The notes beneath the pieces are model-generated. The model saw nothing but the letters and a program-made list of their open reading frames with translations. It was not told the origin of the DNA and did not search any database. From VXYL01 sp965116345 (GTDB taxonomy: Bacteria > Pseudomonadota > Gammaproteobacteria > Pseudomonadales > Azotimanducaceae): DNA of 64,000 nt. The number at the start of each line of letters is the position of its first letter. The first letter of the stretch is position 1. The position numbers were made by a program, and so were the translations under genes. The stretch spans positions 4,216,001 to 4,280,000 of the forward strand of contig OZ220680.1 of the NCBI GenBank assembly GCA_965116345.1. Direction: 5' to 3'. This document shows, in pieces, positions 50,781 through 59,644 of the stretch.

Positions 50781-51734
50781 TGCTCGTCGGCGGCGCGCGC
50801 GCTGGCGGCGGCCTGGCTGGCGCTTGCGGGCCTCGTGCCCGCGGGACTCGCGCACGCGGGCGAGACGATCACTTCGGCCGACATCCTCGCGGCGTCTGCG
50901 GACTTCGACTGCCTCGACTACCGGCCGGTAGGCGGCTGCGTGTGGCTGCGCTGTACGGTGCTGGACGGCTGCTCGACCCGCGCGAGCGTCAAGTACCGGC
51001 ACTACGTGCCCGACGCGGTGGTGACCGCGTACCCGGCGCGGGGCATGAGCCCCTGGAGGGAGATGCGCGCCCTGGACGGGACCGCCGACGGCGGCACCTA
51101 CGCCCGCGGCGCGGGAACCCGCGCGGCGACCGGCCTGCGCTTCAAGCTCGCGCAGGCCATCGGCTCGCCCGGCATCGCCTGGATCCGGGGGCTGAACCTG
51201 GGCATGACCGTGTGCGAGCCGGCGGCGACGCCGCTCGCGCCGTACTACGCGAGCGGAGCGGACCCCATGTGGCGCTCGCCCGAATTGCAGGCGCCGCTGA
51301 CGCTGCGCCACGCGCTGCGCGCGGTGCGCGAGCCGGGGGCGCTCGGCTCGCTGTGGGGCGCGCTCTACCCGCGCGCGGGGTTCGTGCAGCAGGGGCACGA
51401 CTACAAGGCCGGTGCGGTGGCGGCGCAGCGCGTGGCCGACATCGTCACGCGCCGCAGCCAGCCGCACGTCTACCGGCCGCTGCTCGGCAACTCCGGCGGC
51501 GGCCGGTGGCCGCCCGGTGCGGTGGTCGAAGGCGATCCGGACACCCACAAGTGGCAGATGCTCGCGCCCCGCACCGGGTCCTGCGCGGTGTTCGCAGGGT
51601 CGGCCTCGCCGCTCGTGGGGACGGTCGATCCGCTCGGAGGCAACGTGTCGGCGAGCGGCGCGTACGCCTGGAATCTCTGGCGCCCGTACGAGTGCTGCAG
51701 GCGCCGCGGGCAATGGCTCATCTCGCACTGGTAG
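50505..51734 (+). CDS. ICE protein, PFL_4710 family (TraU-like)
   Basis: 409 aa from ATG 50505 (overlapping the ATPase stop), or 351 aa from ATG 50679, the same codon in the second duplicate. The body begins at the signal-like helix ARALAAAWLALAGLVPAGLAHA. DYRPVGGCVWLRCTVLDGC, AWIRGLNLGM and NLWRPYECCRRRGQWL are family landmarks, and Cys pairs indicate a periplasmic, disulfide-bonded protein. The upstream 170 bp seem inserted by duplication, leaving the signal peptide internal if 50505 is used, so start choice is uncertain. Confidence 0.8.
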   Translation: MTRRAWRPPCSQRAGEHAFHPHPRRRNAPGPLLSPRASSRSLAAGLALAGLMPAGDGRMTCRALRPLRSQRAGEHAFHPHPPRRDAPGPLLRCSSAARALAAAWLALAGLVPAGLAHAGETITSADILAASADFDCLDYRPVGGCVWLRCTVLDGCSTRASVKYRHYVPDAVVTAYPARGMSPWREMRALDGTADGGTYARGAGTRAATGLRFKLAQAIGSPGIAWIRGLNLGMTVCEPAATPLAPYYASGADPMWRSPELQAPLTLRHALRAVREPGALGSLWGALYPRAGFVQQGHDYKAGAVAAQRVADIVTRRSQPHVYRPLLGNSGGGRWPPGAVVEGDPDTHKWQMLAPRTGSCAVFAGSASPLVGTVDPLGGNVSASGAYAWNLWRPYECCRRRGQWLISHW

Positions 51735-51739
51735 GAATC

Positions 51740-53074
51740 ATGAAACGAGAGAATCGAAGCAGACGAACAATTCACGCGGCGGCGCTGGCCGCCGTGCTGG
51801 CCCTCGCCCCGCCGTCGGCGCAGGGCGACGAGGAGTTCCTGTACCGCCTCGGCGGCGCGGAGCCGATCAGCCTCGGGCCGTCGGCGCGGGCGACGACGCT
51901 ACGCCTCGGCGTCGGCGCCGAGTGGAACTCGAACCTGACCTGCGGGAACTTCGACGTGGCGCACTCCATCCGCCAGCAGCTGAACGGCGTCTCGGGCGCG
52001 TTCCAGGACGTCATGGGCAACGTGGTCCAGACCGCCCAGGGAGTGGTGGCGTCGCTGCCCGCGCTGGTCATCCAGCGCCTCAACCCCGGCCTCTACGACC
52101 TCCTGCAGAACGGCGTGCTGGAAGCCGGGCAGGAGTTCCGGGTCGCGAAGCTGCGCTGCGACGAAATCGCCGACGACATGGGCGAAACGCTCGCGCACGA
52201 GGGCTGGTCCGGGATCGCGCGCGCCGACTACTGGCGCCGCCAGGTCGACGTCGGCGGACGCGACGTGGTGGAGGTGGTCGGGGAGGCGGACGGCGCGGCG
52301 GGCGCCGACGGCGGAGTACCGTGGATCGGCGGGAGCGCCGCGGGCGGCGCCGGCCAGGAGCCCATCGAGGCGGTCGGCGACGTCTCCAAGGCGGGCTACA
52401 ACCTGCTCCTCGGGCGCGCCGCCGCCGACGACTCGGCCGTGGGCCCGACCGCGTGCGGCGACTCCGACATCTGCAAGGTCTGGGACGACCCGGACGCGAT
52501 GGCGGCGTGGATGCGCCGCGTGGTGGGAGAGATCGAGGTGCGCACCTGCGACGGCTGCCGGCGGGTGACGAGCCAGGCCGGGCTCGGCCTGCCGTCGGTG
52601 TACCGGCGCGAGAAGAGCGCGCTCGCGAACGTGCTGCGGCCGCTCGCGCAGACCGACGCCGTGCCGAGCGAGGCCGTGCTGGAGGGGCTCACCGGGGGCG
52701 GCGGGTTCCGCGTCACGCGGCGCGTGATCGAGGCGATCCGCGACGAGCCGCGGCCCGCGGCGGTGGCCGACCGGCTGGCCGGCGAACTCGCCGTCGGCCG
52801 GGTCATGGAGCAGGCGGCGATGGCCCGCCGGGCGCTGCTCGCCGGCATGCGCGAGCCGAACGTCGCCAACAACGAGGCGGCGCTGAAGCAGTCGGAGCGG
52901 GCGCTCGTCGAGCTGGACCGCGAGATCCGGCAGATGGAGGTGGAACTGCGCGTCAAGGCGCTGGTCGCCTCCAACAGCTCCGTGGCGGTGCTCCAGCGCG
53001 CGGGGATCCGCAAGCGCATTCCCGTGTGGGAGGCGTCGCCGTCGGGCGGCCTGCGCGAGGGGGCGCCGGAATGA
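51740..53074 (+). CDS. ICE protein, PFL_4711 family (TraH-like)
   Basis: 444 aa from ATG 51740. Signal peptide IHAAALAAVLALAPPSAQG. Conserved blocks LRLGVGAEWNSNLTCGNFD and VASLPALVIQRLNPGLYDLLQNGVLE identify the family. CGDSDICKVWDD and CDGCRRVTS carry Cys pairs. Periplasmic assembly factor of the conjugative pilus, by comparison with F-type TraH. It overlaps the next gene by 4 nt. Confidence 0.85.
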   Translation: MKRENRSRRTIHAAALAAVLALAPPSAQGDEEFLYRLGGAEPISLGPSARATTLRLGVGAEWNSNLTCGNFDVAHSIRQQLNGVSGAFQDVMGNVVQTAQGVVASLPALVIQRLNPGLYDLLQNGVLEAGQEFRVAKLRCDEIADDMGETLAHEGWSGIARADYWRRQVDVGGRDVVEVVGEADGAAGADGGVPWIGGSAAGGAGQEPIEAVGDVSKAGYNLLLGRAAADDSAVGPTACGDSDICKVWDDPDAMAAWMRRVVGEIEVRTCDGCRRVTSQAGLGLPSVYRREKSALANVLRPLAQTDAVPSEAVLEGLTGGGGFRVTRRVIEAIRDEPRPAAVADRLAGELAVGRVMEQAAMARRALLAGMREPNVANNEAALKQSERALVELDREIRQMEVELRVKALVASNSSVAVLQRAGIRKRIPVWEASPSGGLREGAPE

Positions 53075-53391
53075 GCGTCCGCAGCTGGCTGGTGCCGGTC
53101 GCGGCGGCGGTTCTGGCGGTCGTCGCGCTGGTCGTCGTGCCGCCGGGCTGGATCGTCGCCGCCGACGCGGCCCTGGCGCCGTGGCGGCCCTGGCTCGGCG
53201 GCCTGCGCGTCGCGGGCATCGCGGCCGCGTGGATCTGGTGGGACCGCCTGGCGGTGGCCCTGCCCGGCCTTCCGGAACCCGCTGCGGCGTACCTGCGCCG
53301 CCGCCGGCACTTCTGGTGCGGAGCGCTGGCCGCCGTCGAGCTGGTCCTGGTCCGCAACGTCTTCGGCGCGCTGTGGCGCCTGCTGGCATGA
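53071..53391 (+). CDS. Small ICE membrane protein between PFL_4711-like and traG-like genes
   Basis: 106 aa with an ATGA overlap at the start. Two or three hydrophobic segments (LVPVAAAVLAVVALVVVP, LRVAGIAAAWIWWDRLAVAL, AALAAVELVLVRNVFGALW-like C terminus). The position matches a small membrane protein found here in PFL-type transfer regions. Function unknown. Confidence 0.72.
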   Translation: MSVRSWLVPVAAAVLAVVALVVVPPGWIVAADAALAPWRPWLGGLRVAGIAAAWIWWDRLAVALPGLPEPAAAYLRRRRHFWCGALAAVELVLVRNVFGALWRLLA

Positions 53392-53485
53392 GCACGGTTT
53401 TCCTGTGGCGGGCCCCGCGCGCGGGCACCTCCCGTCGGCGCGTCCGGCGGTCCGCCGCACCTTCCGCGATGGCGGGAGACGGCTG

Positions 53486-55096
53486 ATGGGCGTCTCCAGC
53501 TACTTCGAGTTCGTCACCGTTCTGTTCGGCTGGATCGTCTACGACCGGCTGTGGGCGGTGCTGAACGACACCGGCATCGTCTACCTGCCGTTCTTCGTCA
53601 TCCTGCTGAAGAACATGCTGGAGTCCCGGCGCGCGGGCGACGACGAGGGCTCCGCCGCGATCCAGTCGCTGAAGAAGAGCGAGACCGACATCGTCGTCGC
53701 CATCGTGGTGATGTTCCTCGCGGCGGTGCCGTTCACCGAGGTGCGCCTGGGCGAGATGAGCTACGTGCGCCCGCAGCTCGACTGCGCGGTGGAGCAGCGC
53801 ATCGCGCGGGGCGTAGAACCGGCGGAGGTGAACGGCCTGGCGACCGGCACGGCCTACGACGCGCCGCTCGGCACGATCTCGGGCGAGGTCGGACGCATCC
53901 CCATCTGGTGGGGATTCGTGCACGTCCTCTCGAAGGCGGTGGTGGCGGCGGGCACCGCCGCGATCCCCTGCACGGGCGACGTGGTTCGGCTGACCATGAC
54001 GCTCGGCAACGACACGGTCGAGGATCCGCTGCTCCTGCGCGAGCTCGCGGATTTCACCACCGACTGCCACCGGCCCGCGATAGGCCGCATGTACAACGGC
54101 GGCGCGAGCGGCGGGACGTACGCGGCGCGCAGCCAGATGGACTACGTGGGCTCCGCCTTCTTCCTCGACACGTCCGGCTACTACAACCTGCTCTACTCGC
54201 GCCGCGCGCGGCCGGCGTTCCCGCCGAACCCCGCGCGGGACGCGGGGCTGGACGGTTCGCATCCCACCTGCCGGGAGTGGTGGCGGGACGGGGCGAACGG
54301 GCTGCGCGCGCGCCTGCTCGCGGAGATCGACCAGCTCACGCGCGACGAGATGGTCTACGAGCCGAACGCGATTCTGCGCGCGGAGAACCCGGGCATGTCA
54401 GTGGCGGAACTCGAGGACCTGCTGCTGCGCCGCTACCTCGCGCACCGCTCGGGGGACCGCATCGGCGTCTCGTCGGTGAGCTACGAGCCGGGCGTCGCGG
54501 AGAACTACCGCATGGGCGCGCAGGGCCGCCACGGCGCGCTGGGCGGCGCGATCCACGCCACCGCGGACGTGATCGACGACGTGCTGTCGATGGGCGCGGC
54601 GGGGCTCGGCATGCTGCTGCAGGGGCCCGGCAACATCGCCGCCGGCGTCGCGATCCGCGAGGGCATGCCGATCTTCCTCGCGCTGCTGCTGATGGTGTTC
54701 GTGGCGGTGCTGCCGGTGCTGATGGTGTTTTCGCGCTACGACGTCTCGGTGCTGGTCACCCTGACGCTGGTGTTCTTCGGCCTGCAGTTCTTCCACGTCC
54801 TGTGGGGCATGGCGTTCTGGGTGGACAACCACCTGCACGAGGCGCTCACCGGCCCGGCGGGCGCGCCCAAGGCGAACCCCATCCAGGGGCTGGTGAGCCT
54901 CTGGGTGCAGCGCTTCCTCTACATCGTCTTCCCGATGGTGTGGCTGGCGGCGATCGGCTGGGTGGGCGTCAAGGCGGAGTCGGCCATGGGCGGCATCTCG
55001 AAGCTCGCCGACAGCACGGCCGGCGCGGCGCAGTCCGGCGGCGACACGGCGGTGGGAGCGGCGAAGGCCGCCGCCACGAAGGGGCGCGGCAAGTGA
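53486..55096 (+). CDS. traG: TraG N-terminal-domain protein (mating-pair stabilisation)
   Basis: 536 aa from ATG 53486. N-terminal SYFEFVTVLFGWIVYDRLWAVL and LPFFVILLKNMLESR are hallmarks of the TraG_N family. Membrane helices lie at about 70-95 and 390-450 (IFLALLLMVFVAVLPVLMVFS), separated by a large periplasmic loop with DYVGSAFFLDTSGYYNLLYSR. It lacks the C-terminal entry-exclusion extension of F TraG, as usual in ICE versions. It is the last gene of the transfer operon on this side. Confidence 0.85.
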   Translation: MGVSSYFEFVTVLFGWIVYDRLWAVLNDTGIVYLPFFVILLKNMLESRRAGDDEGSAAIQSLKKSETDIVVAIVVMFLAAVPFTEVRLGEMSYVRPQLDCAVEQRIARGVEPAEVNGLATGTAYDAPLGTISGEVGRIPIWWGFVHVLSKAVVAAGTAAIPCTGDVVRLTMTLGNDTVEDPLLLRELADFTTDCHRPAIGRMYNGGASGGTYAARSQMDYVGSAFFLDTSGYYNLLYSRRARPAFPPNPARDAGLDGSHPTCREWWRDGANGLRARLLAEIDQLTRDEMVYEPNAILRAENPGMSVAELEDLLLRRYLAHRSGDRIGVSSVSYEPGVAENYRMGAQGRHGALGGAIHATADVIDDVLSMGAAGLGMLLQGPGNIAAGVAIREGMPIFLALLLMVFVAVLPVLMVFSRYDVSVLVTLTLVFFGLQFFHVLWGMAFWVDNHLHEALTGPAGAPKANPIQGLVSLWVQRFLYIVFPMVWLAAIGWVGVKAESAMGGISKLADSTAGAAQSGGDTAVGAAKAAATKGRGK

Positions 55097-55110
55097 GCCC
55101 GCGCGGCGGG

Positions 55111-55314
55111 TCAGATCTCGCGGTAGCCCCGCGTCAGGCGGCTGTATTCCGGGCGCAGGCGGCACTGCGCGTCCTCGGCCTCCCTCGCGCGTTCGTCGCG
55201 GCGCGACTCGGCGAGCGCCTCGTCCGCGCCCTCGAGAAAGGCGAGGAGGAGCCTGCGGCCGAGACCCGGCCTGGCGCTGGGCGTGGATCGGTTGCGATGT
55301 TGTTCGGAGTTCAT
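55111..55314 (-). CDS. Small hypothetical protein
   Basis: 67 aa from ATG 55314, convergent with the traG-like gene and divergent from the primase gene. RRLLLAFLEGADEALAESRRDER then a basic/acidic helix ending RLTRGYREI. No family recognised; an unrelated shadow frame cannot be excluded. Confidence 0.4.
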   Translation of the reverse strand: MNSEQHRNRSTPSARPGLGRRLLLAFLEGADEALAESRRDERAREAEDAQCRLRPEYSRLTRGYREI

Positions 55315-55343
55315 ATGTTCGATACCTCGTTCGGTGGCGTCAG

Positions 55344-56219
55344 GTGAGTTCCCGCGCCGGTCGCCCAGACCCCGCGGCGCGGGAACTTGCCCGGCAGATC
55401 CACGCCCTGCCCGCGGCGCGCTACGAACTCGCGGTGTTCGACGGCCGCATGACCCGGCGCCTCTGGCGCAAACGCCAGGCGCTGCGCTCGGCGGTCTGGC
55501 TCGCCGACCGCAACCGCCGCGGCGGCCACGTCTACCTGCGCCCGGTCACCACCGCCTGCGTGCTCCTCGACGGCCTCGGCGCCGACGCCCTGGACGCAAT
55601 CCGGGCCGACGGCCTCGCCCCGGCCGCCGTGCTGGAGACCGCCCCGGGCGCGTTCGAGGCGTGGTTCCGGCTCGGCCGGGAGCTGGACGCGAAGGTCGCC
55701 GCCTGCGTCGCGCAGGTGCTGGGCGCCCGCTACGGGACGGGTCCCGGCGCCGCCGACTGCGCCCGCCTCGGCCGCGCGGCCGGGTTCACGAACCGCACGG
55801 CGGCGCTCCGGGAATCGGACGGACGCTTTCCCCGGGTGCTGCTCGCCGACGCCCGCGGGCGGGTGACGCCCAAGGCGGACGAGCTCGTGGCCGCCGCCGA
55901 GGAATGGCTGTGCCGTCGGGCGGCGGAACGCGCGGCGCGCGGGACGGGCAAGGCCGGCGGACCGGGGCGACGCGCCGAGGAAGCGCTCGCGCGGGAGATG
56001 GCGCGGATCGCGAAGCGGCACGGGGACGCGACCGACTGGGGCCGCGCGTTCGCGGCGGCGGCCGGCCGCCTGGCGCGGGACGGCTACGGACAGGCGGAGG
56101 TCGCCGCGGCGCTCGCGGCCTGCCCGGGCGTGCGCGCCCGCAAGGGCGGCCGGGCCGGAGAATACGCCGGGCGCACTGCCGCCTGGGCGTTCGGCGCCCT
56201 GCGCCGCCGTCCGCGCTAG
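55344..56219 (+). CDS. RepB-type DNA primase domain protein
   Basis: 291 aa from GTG 55344. YELAVFDGRMTRRLWRKRQ, NRRGGHVYLRPV and LDGLGADALDAIRADGLAPAAVLETAPGAFEAWFRLG match RepB-like primases of plasmids and ICEs. The acidic pair typical of the active site may be in VLLDGLGAD. It could prime replication of transferred single-stranded DNA or of the excised circle. Four nt separate it from the next gene. Confidence 0.78.
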   Translation: MSSRAGRPDPAARELARQIHALPAARYELAVFDGRMTRRLWRKRQALRSAVWLADRNRRGGHVYLRPVTTACVLLDGLGADALDAIRADGLAPAAVLETAPGAFEAWFRLGRELDAKVAACVAQVLGARYGTGPGAADCARLGRAAGFTNRTAALRESDGRFPRVLLADARGRVTPKADELVAAAEEWLCRRAAERAARGTGKAGGPGRRAEEALAREMARIAKRHGDATDWGRAFAAAAGRLARDGYGQAEVAAALAACPGVRARKGGRAGEYAGRTAAWAFGALRRRPR

Positions 56220-56223
56220 GCCG

Positions 56224-56445
56224 ATGGACGTGCCTGTCCGGACGGAGACGCGCGGCGGTCGCGACCGGGAACCGGTGCGGCCGGACGCAGCGCGGCGCAT
56301 GGCGCTCGACGGGCTCGCCCGGGCGTTCGAAGAGGCCGAGCGGGGTCGGGACTGGTTCGCCATGAAGGCCGAACTCCGGCGCGTGGAGGATGCCGTGCAG
56401 GCCGTCTGGTACGCGGCGAAGGTGCGCGACGATGGAATGCGCTGA
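56224..56445 (+). CDS. Small helical protein in the primase operon
   Basis: 73 aa. Arg/Glu-rich helix (MALDGLARAFEEAERGRDWFAMKAELRRVEDAVQ), no family recognised. It overlaps the spermidine-synthase-like gene by 14 nt and follows the primase gene by 4 nt. Confidence 0.5.
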   Translation: MDVPVRTETRGGRDREPVRPDAARRMALDGLARAFEEAERGRDWFAMKAELRRVEDAVQAVWYAAKVRDDGMR

Positions 56446-57808
56446 ACGGCGCATCGGGCCGCGCGCGGCGACGGCCCTGCTGCTCGTCGAGGGCTACTGC
56501 TCGCTGGCGGTCGAGATGATCGCCCTGCGCGTGCTCGTGCCTGTCGCCGGCCAGTCGGTCGCCGTGACGAGCGTCGTCGTGACCGCGTTCCTGGCGGCGC
56601 TCGCGCTCGGCTACCGGTCCGGCGGGCGCTTCTCCGGAGGGATCCGGGAGAAAGTCGGCTGGAATCTGGCCGCAGCCGCCGTCTGGTCGGCGTTCTGGCT
56701 GTCCCGGTTCGGCGTGGCGCTGGCGTTCGACGCGACCGCCTGGCTGCCGCCCCTGGGACAGGTCGCCGTCTACGCGGTCGTCGGCGCCGGCCCCGCGGCG
56801 TACCTTCTGGCGGAGACCGTGGTGCTGCTGGTCGGCAGCGGCGGTCGGGCAACCGCGCCGGGGAAGGCGGGCGGCGCGTTCTCGGCGAGCACCCTCGGCA
56901 ACGTGGCCGGCGGACTGCTGACGGCGCTGGTGGTCATGCAGCACCTCGGCGTGGCGGCGGCGCTCGCCCTGGCGTCGGCGCTCCTGCTCCTCGCCGCGCT
57001 CGGGGCCTGGGGGCGGCTCGACTGGCGGCTCTGGGCGCCCGGCGTCGCGGTGGCGGTGCTGGCGGGTGGCAACCTGGCCGCGGAGCGCAGCGGATACGTG
57101 CTGGCGACCGCGCACGCCGACTACGCGGTCGAGGCGGACGCGGACGGCGCGCGCTACCTGCGCGTCAACGGGCAGAACGCGAGCCGCGAGGACGGGAACG
57201 GGGTCGGGCATCCGTACATCGAGTGGATCGAGGACCGGGTCTACGAACGGGTGCCGGGCGACCGGCGGCTGCGCGTGCTGGTGGTCGGGGCCGGCGGATT
57301 CACGTTCGGGCGCGGCCGTCCCGAAGCCGCCGCGGACATCGTCTACGTGGACGTGGACGACCGCCTCGGCGAGGTGGCCGGCGCGTTCCTCGGGGCGCCG
57401 CCCCGGAGCGGGACCTACGCCGCGGTGGACGGCAGGGCGTACCTGCTGCGCCGCGAGGCCGCGTTCGACGCGATCGTGCTGGACGCGTACGCGGACCGGA
57501 CCACGGTGCCGGCGCATCTGGTCACGCGGGAGTTCTTCGTGCTAGCGCGGTCCCGGCTGGCGGAGGGCGGCGCGCTCTACATGAACCTGATCGCGCCGCC
57601 GGGGCCGGACCGGCTCGCGACGCGCATCGAGCGCACTCTGCGCGCCGTGTTCGCGTGGTGCAGGGGCCGGGTGGTGGGCGACACGTCGCGCTGGCACAAT
57701 CTGGTGTTCGGCTGCGAGCGGAGCGGCCTCGACGGCGATGCCGCGGTCTATTCGGATGGCGGGCCGCGCGGCGAAACCGGCGGGTCGGCGCGCGGGCAGC
57801 GGCCGTGA
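56432..57808 (+). CDS. Membrane-fused spermidine-synthase-like protein
   Basis: 458 aa from ATG 56432. Six to seven transmembrane helices in the first 210 residues, then a soluble Rossmann domain with LRVLVVGAGGFTFGRG (motif I), DIVYVDVDDRLGEVA and FDAIVLDAYADRTTVP, as in polyamine aminopropyltransferases. HPYIEWIEDRVYE matches the substrate-binding region. Fused membrane/spermidine-synthase-like proteins occur on bacterial chromosomes; carriage on an ICE is less usual. The substrate is uncertain. Confidence 0.75.
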   Translation: MECAERRIGPRAATALLLVEGYCSLAVEMIALRVLVPVAGQSVAVTSVVVTAFLAALALGYRSGGRFSGGIREKVGWNLAAAAVWSAFWLSRFGVALAFDATAWLPPLGQVAVYAVVGAGPAAYLLAETVVLLVGSGGRATAPGKAGGAFSASTLGNVAGGLLTALVVMQHLGVAAALALASALLLLAALGAWGRLDWRLWAPGVAVAVLAGGNLAAERSGYVLATAHADYAVEADADGARYLRVNGQNASREDGNGVGHPYIEWIEDRVYERVPGDRRLRVLVVGAGGFTFGRGRPEAAADIVYVDVDDRLGEVAGAFLGAPPRSGTYAAVDGRAYLLRREAAFDAIVLDAYADRTTVPAHLVTREFFVLARSRLAEGGALYMNLIAPPGPDRLATRIERTLRAVFAWCRGRVVGDTSRWHNLVFGCERSGLDGDAAVYSDGGPRGETGGSARGQRP

Positions 57809-57827
57809 GCCGGGTTCGGACAGGCCC

Positions 57828-58355
57828 GTGAGCGCGCGGCGGGTCGTGCTCGCGTCGATCACCGCGCGCCTGCTGTGGGACGGCCGCCCGGAGGACGGGC
57901 GCTTCATTCCCGGCATCGCGCACTTCCAGTCGGGCGTGGCGGCGCTGCGCCGCGCCGGGGACCCGGCGGCGATGGCGCGGCTCAAGGAGATCGACGCGGC
58001 GCTGACGGCGGCGGAGGGTGCGGTGAACCGCTGGGCGCTGGGGGTCGCCGCGTTCGCGCGGGACGAGCTGGCGGACGCGGTGCCGGGGCCTCCGGCATGG
58101 GGGGACTCGGCGGAGCGCAGGATTCGCGTCCGCGCGGGCGAGGCGGTGCGGCTCGCGGCGCTGATCGGCGCGTTCGACGCAACCTGCGCGGCGACCGCCG
58201 CCGCCACGGCGGCGGCCCGGGAGCGCCGCGTCTTCAATCCCCACCACGCCCGCATCGCCGACGGCGCCCGCATGATCCGCCGGATCGCCGACCTCGGCCA
58301 CGCCGGGGGACTCGCGTGCCGGCGTCGGCGGTGCGCGCGGGGGCCGCGGGCGTAG
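57828..58355 (+). CDS. ICE protein, PFL_4669 family (TIGR03761-like)
   Basis: 175 aa from GTG 57828 (SARRVVLASITARLLWDGR). IPGIAHFQSGVAALRRAG and LKEIDAALTAAEGAVNRWAL resemble the PFL_4669 family of integrating elements. The C-terminal part (FNPHHARIADGARMIRRI) is helical. Function unknown. It is followed by a textbook terminator. Confidence 0.65.
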   Translation: MSARRVVLASITARLLWDGRPEDGRFIPGIAHFQSGVAALRRAGDPAAMARLKEIDAALTAAEGAVNRWALGVAAFARDELADAVPGPPAWGDSAERRIRVRAGEAVRLAALIGAFDATCAATAAATAAARERRVFNPHHARIADGARMIRRIADLGHAGGLACRRRRCARGPRA

Positions 58356-58360
58356 CCCGC

Positions 58361-58386
58361 GTCGTAGCGTGGGGCTACGACTTTTT
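58361..58386 (+). terminator. Rho-independent terminator
   Basis: GTCGTAGC-GTGGG-GCTACGAC followed directly by TTTTT, 5 nt after the PFL_4669-like stop codon. It closes the primase/spermidine-synthase operon. Confidence 0.9.
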
Positions 58387-58595
58387 AGCTTGCGCCGGCG
58401 CGGCAGCGGGGGTATCAAGGATCCCGCTTACGTGCCGGGCTCGTCCTGGCGTTGCCGCCCTCCGGGGTGGCGTCCAAGCAAGGTGCCGCGCGCATGCGCG
58501 GCGTGAAACGTCCGGGCCGTTCCGGCCCATCCCGTCGGGGAACCTCCCCCGGCGGGCGAGGTTCGCTGGCGGGCATCTCATCGGAGGAAACCCCA

Positions 58596-58727
58596 GTGGA
58601 CCGACGCCATTCGGTGTGGGCGCCCGGTGACTCCCAGAGGCTGCTCGAGCTGATGCACACGGCGATCGTCGTGGGCACCGCGATAGCGGCCATGTGGGGT
58701 CTGTTGGACCTGTTCAACGTGGTGTGA
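58596..58727 (+). CDS. Small single-pass membrane protein
   Basis: 43 aa from GTG 58596, with a clear GGAGGAA ribosome site 5-6 nt upstream. MDRRHSVWAPGDSQRLLELM then a transmembrane helix (AIVVGTAIAAMWGLLDLF). It is followed by a hairpin. Too short for family assignment. Confidence 0.55.
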   Translation: MDRRHSVWAPGDSQRLLELMHTAIVVGTAIAAMWGLLDLFNVV

Positions 58728-58742
58728 CGCACTTCAGCGGAA

Positions 58743-58768
58743 GGACCTCTCCCCTCGGGGAGGGGTCC
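58743..58768 (+). terminator. Terminator-like hairpin
   Basis: GGACCTCTCCCC/GGGGAGGGGTCC, one G-T wobble, 2-nt loop, 15 nt after the small membrane protein. No U-tract. Confidence 0.5.
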
Positions 58769-58972
58769 GACCGCGTTCGCGTCGAGGCCGGCCGGCCGAT
58801 TGCTGGATGGAAGGGTACCGTGGGCAGTGTACGGGGGCGCCGTATGCGCCGCACGGGGATGGACGGTGGGATCGGGATTGGAGGGCGGTTCGGCGGATAG
58901 TGCGGGGATCGTGGAGTGCCGCGCCGGCCCCGAAGGGCCGACGCGGCGCGGCGTGGACGACGGCCCTCACAG

Positions 58973-59296
58973 TCAGGCTTGCGCCCAGGTGTGCCGGTGG
59001 CCCCAGCCCCGCGCCTCCCGCTCGAGGCGGCGCTGTTCCGGAGCGCGCGGCTCTCCCGTCCTGTGGTCGATCTCCTGCAGGGCGAGTCCGCCCGCCGAGG
59101 ATCTGACCACGCGGTGGTTGAGGCAGCACAAGCCGCGGCTCGCGCAGCCGCAATGCGGCCAGCTGCCGGTCTCGCGCGCCTGTTCCGCCAGCCAGCAGAA
59201 CAGGTCGCCCTCGTCCTCCAGCCCCATGCCCTCCGCGACCGCGCGGCCGTGGAGGCTGTCGTCGTCGACGACGTCCAGTCCAAACAGTGTGTCCAT
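58973..59296 (-). CDS. Cys/His-containing hypothetical protein
   Basis: 107 aa from ATG 59296 behind AAGGGA. DDSLHGRAVAEGMGLEDEGDL then SWPHCGCASRGLCCLNHR (four Cys, two His), a plausible metal-binding cluster. No family recognised. Confidence 0.5.
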   Translation of the reverse strand: MDTLFGLDVVDDDSLHGRAVAEGMGLEDEGDLFCWLAEQARETGSWPHCGCASRGLCCLNHRVVRSSAGGLALQEIDHRTGEPRAPEQRRLEREARGWGHRHTWAQA

Positions 59297-59644
59297 GATG
59301 AACGTTCCCTTGGACCGTCGGAGCGGACCCGCCGGGCGCCGCCCCGACGGGTTGAGTGGGCCTTGCGGCCCGGTTGTGTTTACGCCGCTCGCGCGGCGCT
59401 ACTGCGAAAAAGAAAGGGGGCACTGCTGCCCCCTTCCACCGTCACGGCTTCGACGCGCTGGGCTCAGCTGGCCTGGCTCTCCTCGCGCGGACGCGGGGAA
59501 ACCGAACCCAGGGTTTTTGGACGTTTCAGGACATGTCCCAAGGTTCGTTTAACCGTTTGATAAACATAAAGTTTTTGACGCTCCACGTCTCATTTCGGCA
59601 CACTGCATCGACGCAAAATTACGTCGTGACAGGAGTACTGAAAC
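59297..59644. other. Control/attachment region before the second P4-type integrase
   Basis: No gene. The last 130 bp are AT-richer, with GTTTGATAAAC, a TTTTTGACG -35-like stretch, and a CGACG...CGTCG dyad just before the ribosome site AGGAG (59632-59636). No tRNA was seen, so the att site is not identified. Confidence 0.45.

Noticed and set aside
53388..53486. Short frame (32 aa) between the small ICE membrane protein and the traG-like gene
   Set aside because: It has ATGA-type overlaps with both neighbours, but its Arg/Pro/Ala product shows no feature of a real protein. Left unannotated.
59500..59644. tRNA or tmRNA attachment site for the P4-type integrase
   Set aside because: I found no cloverleaf or TTCRANYC-type T-loop context there.
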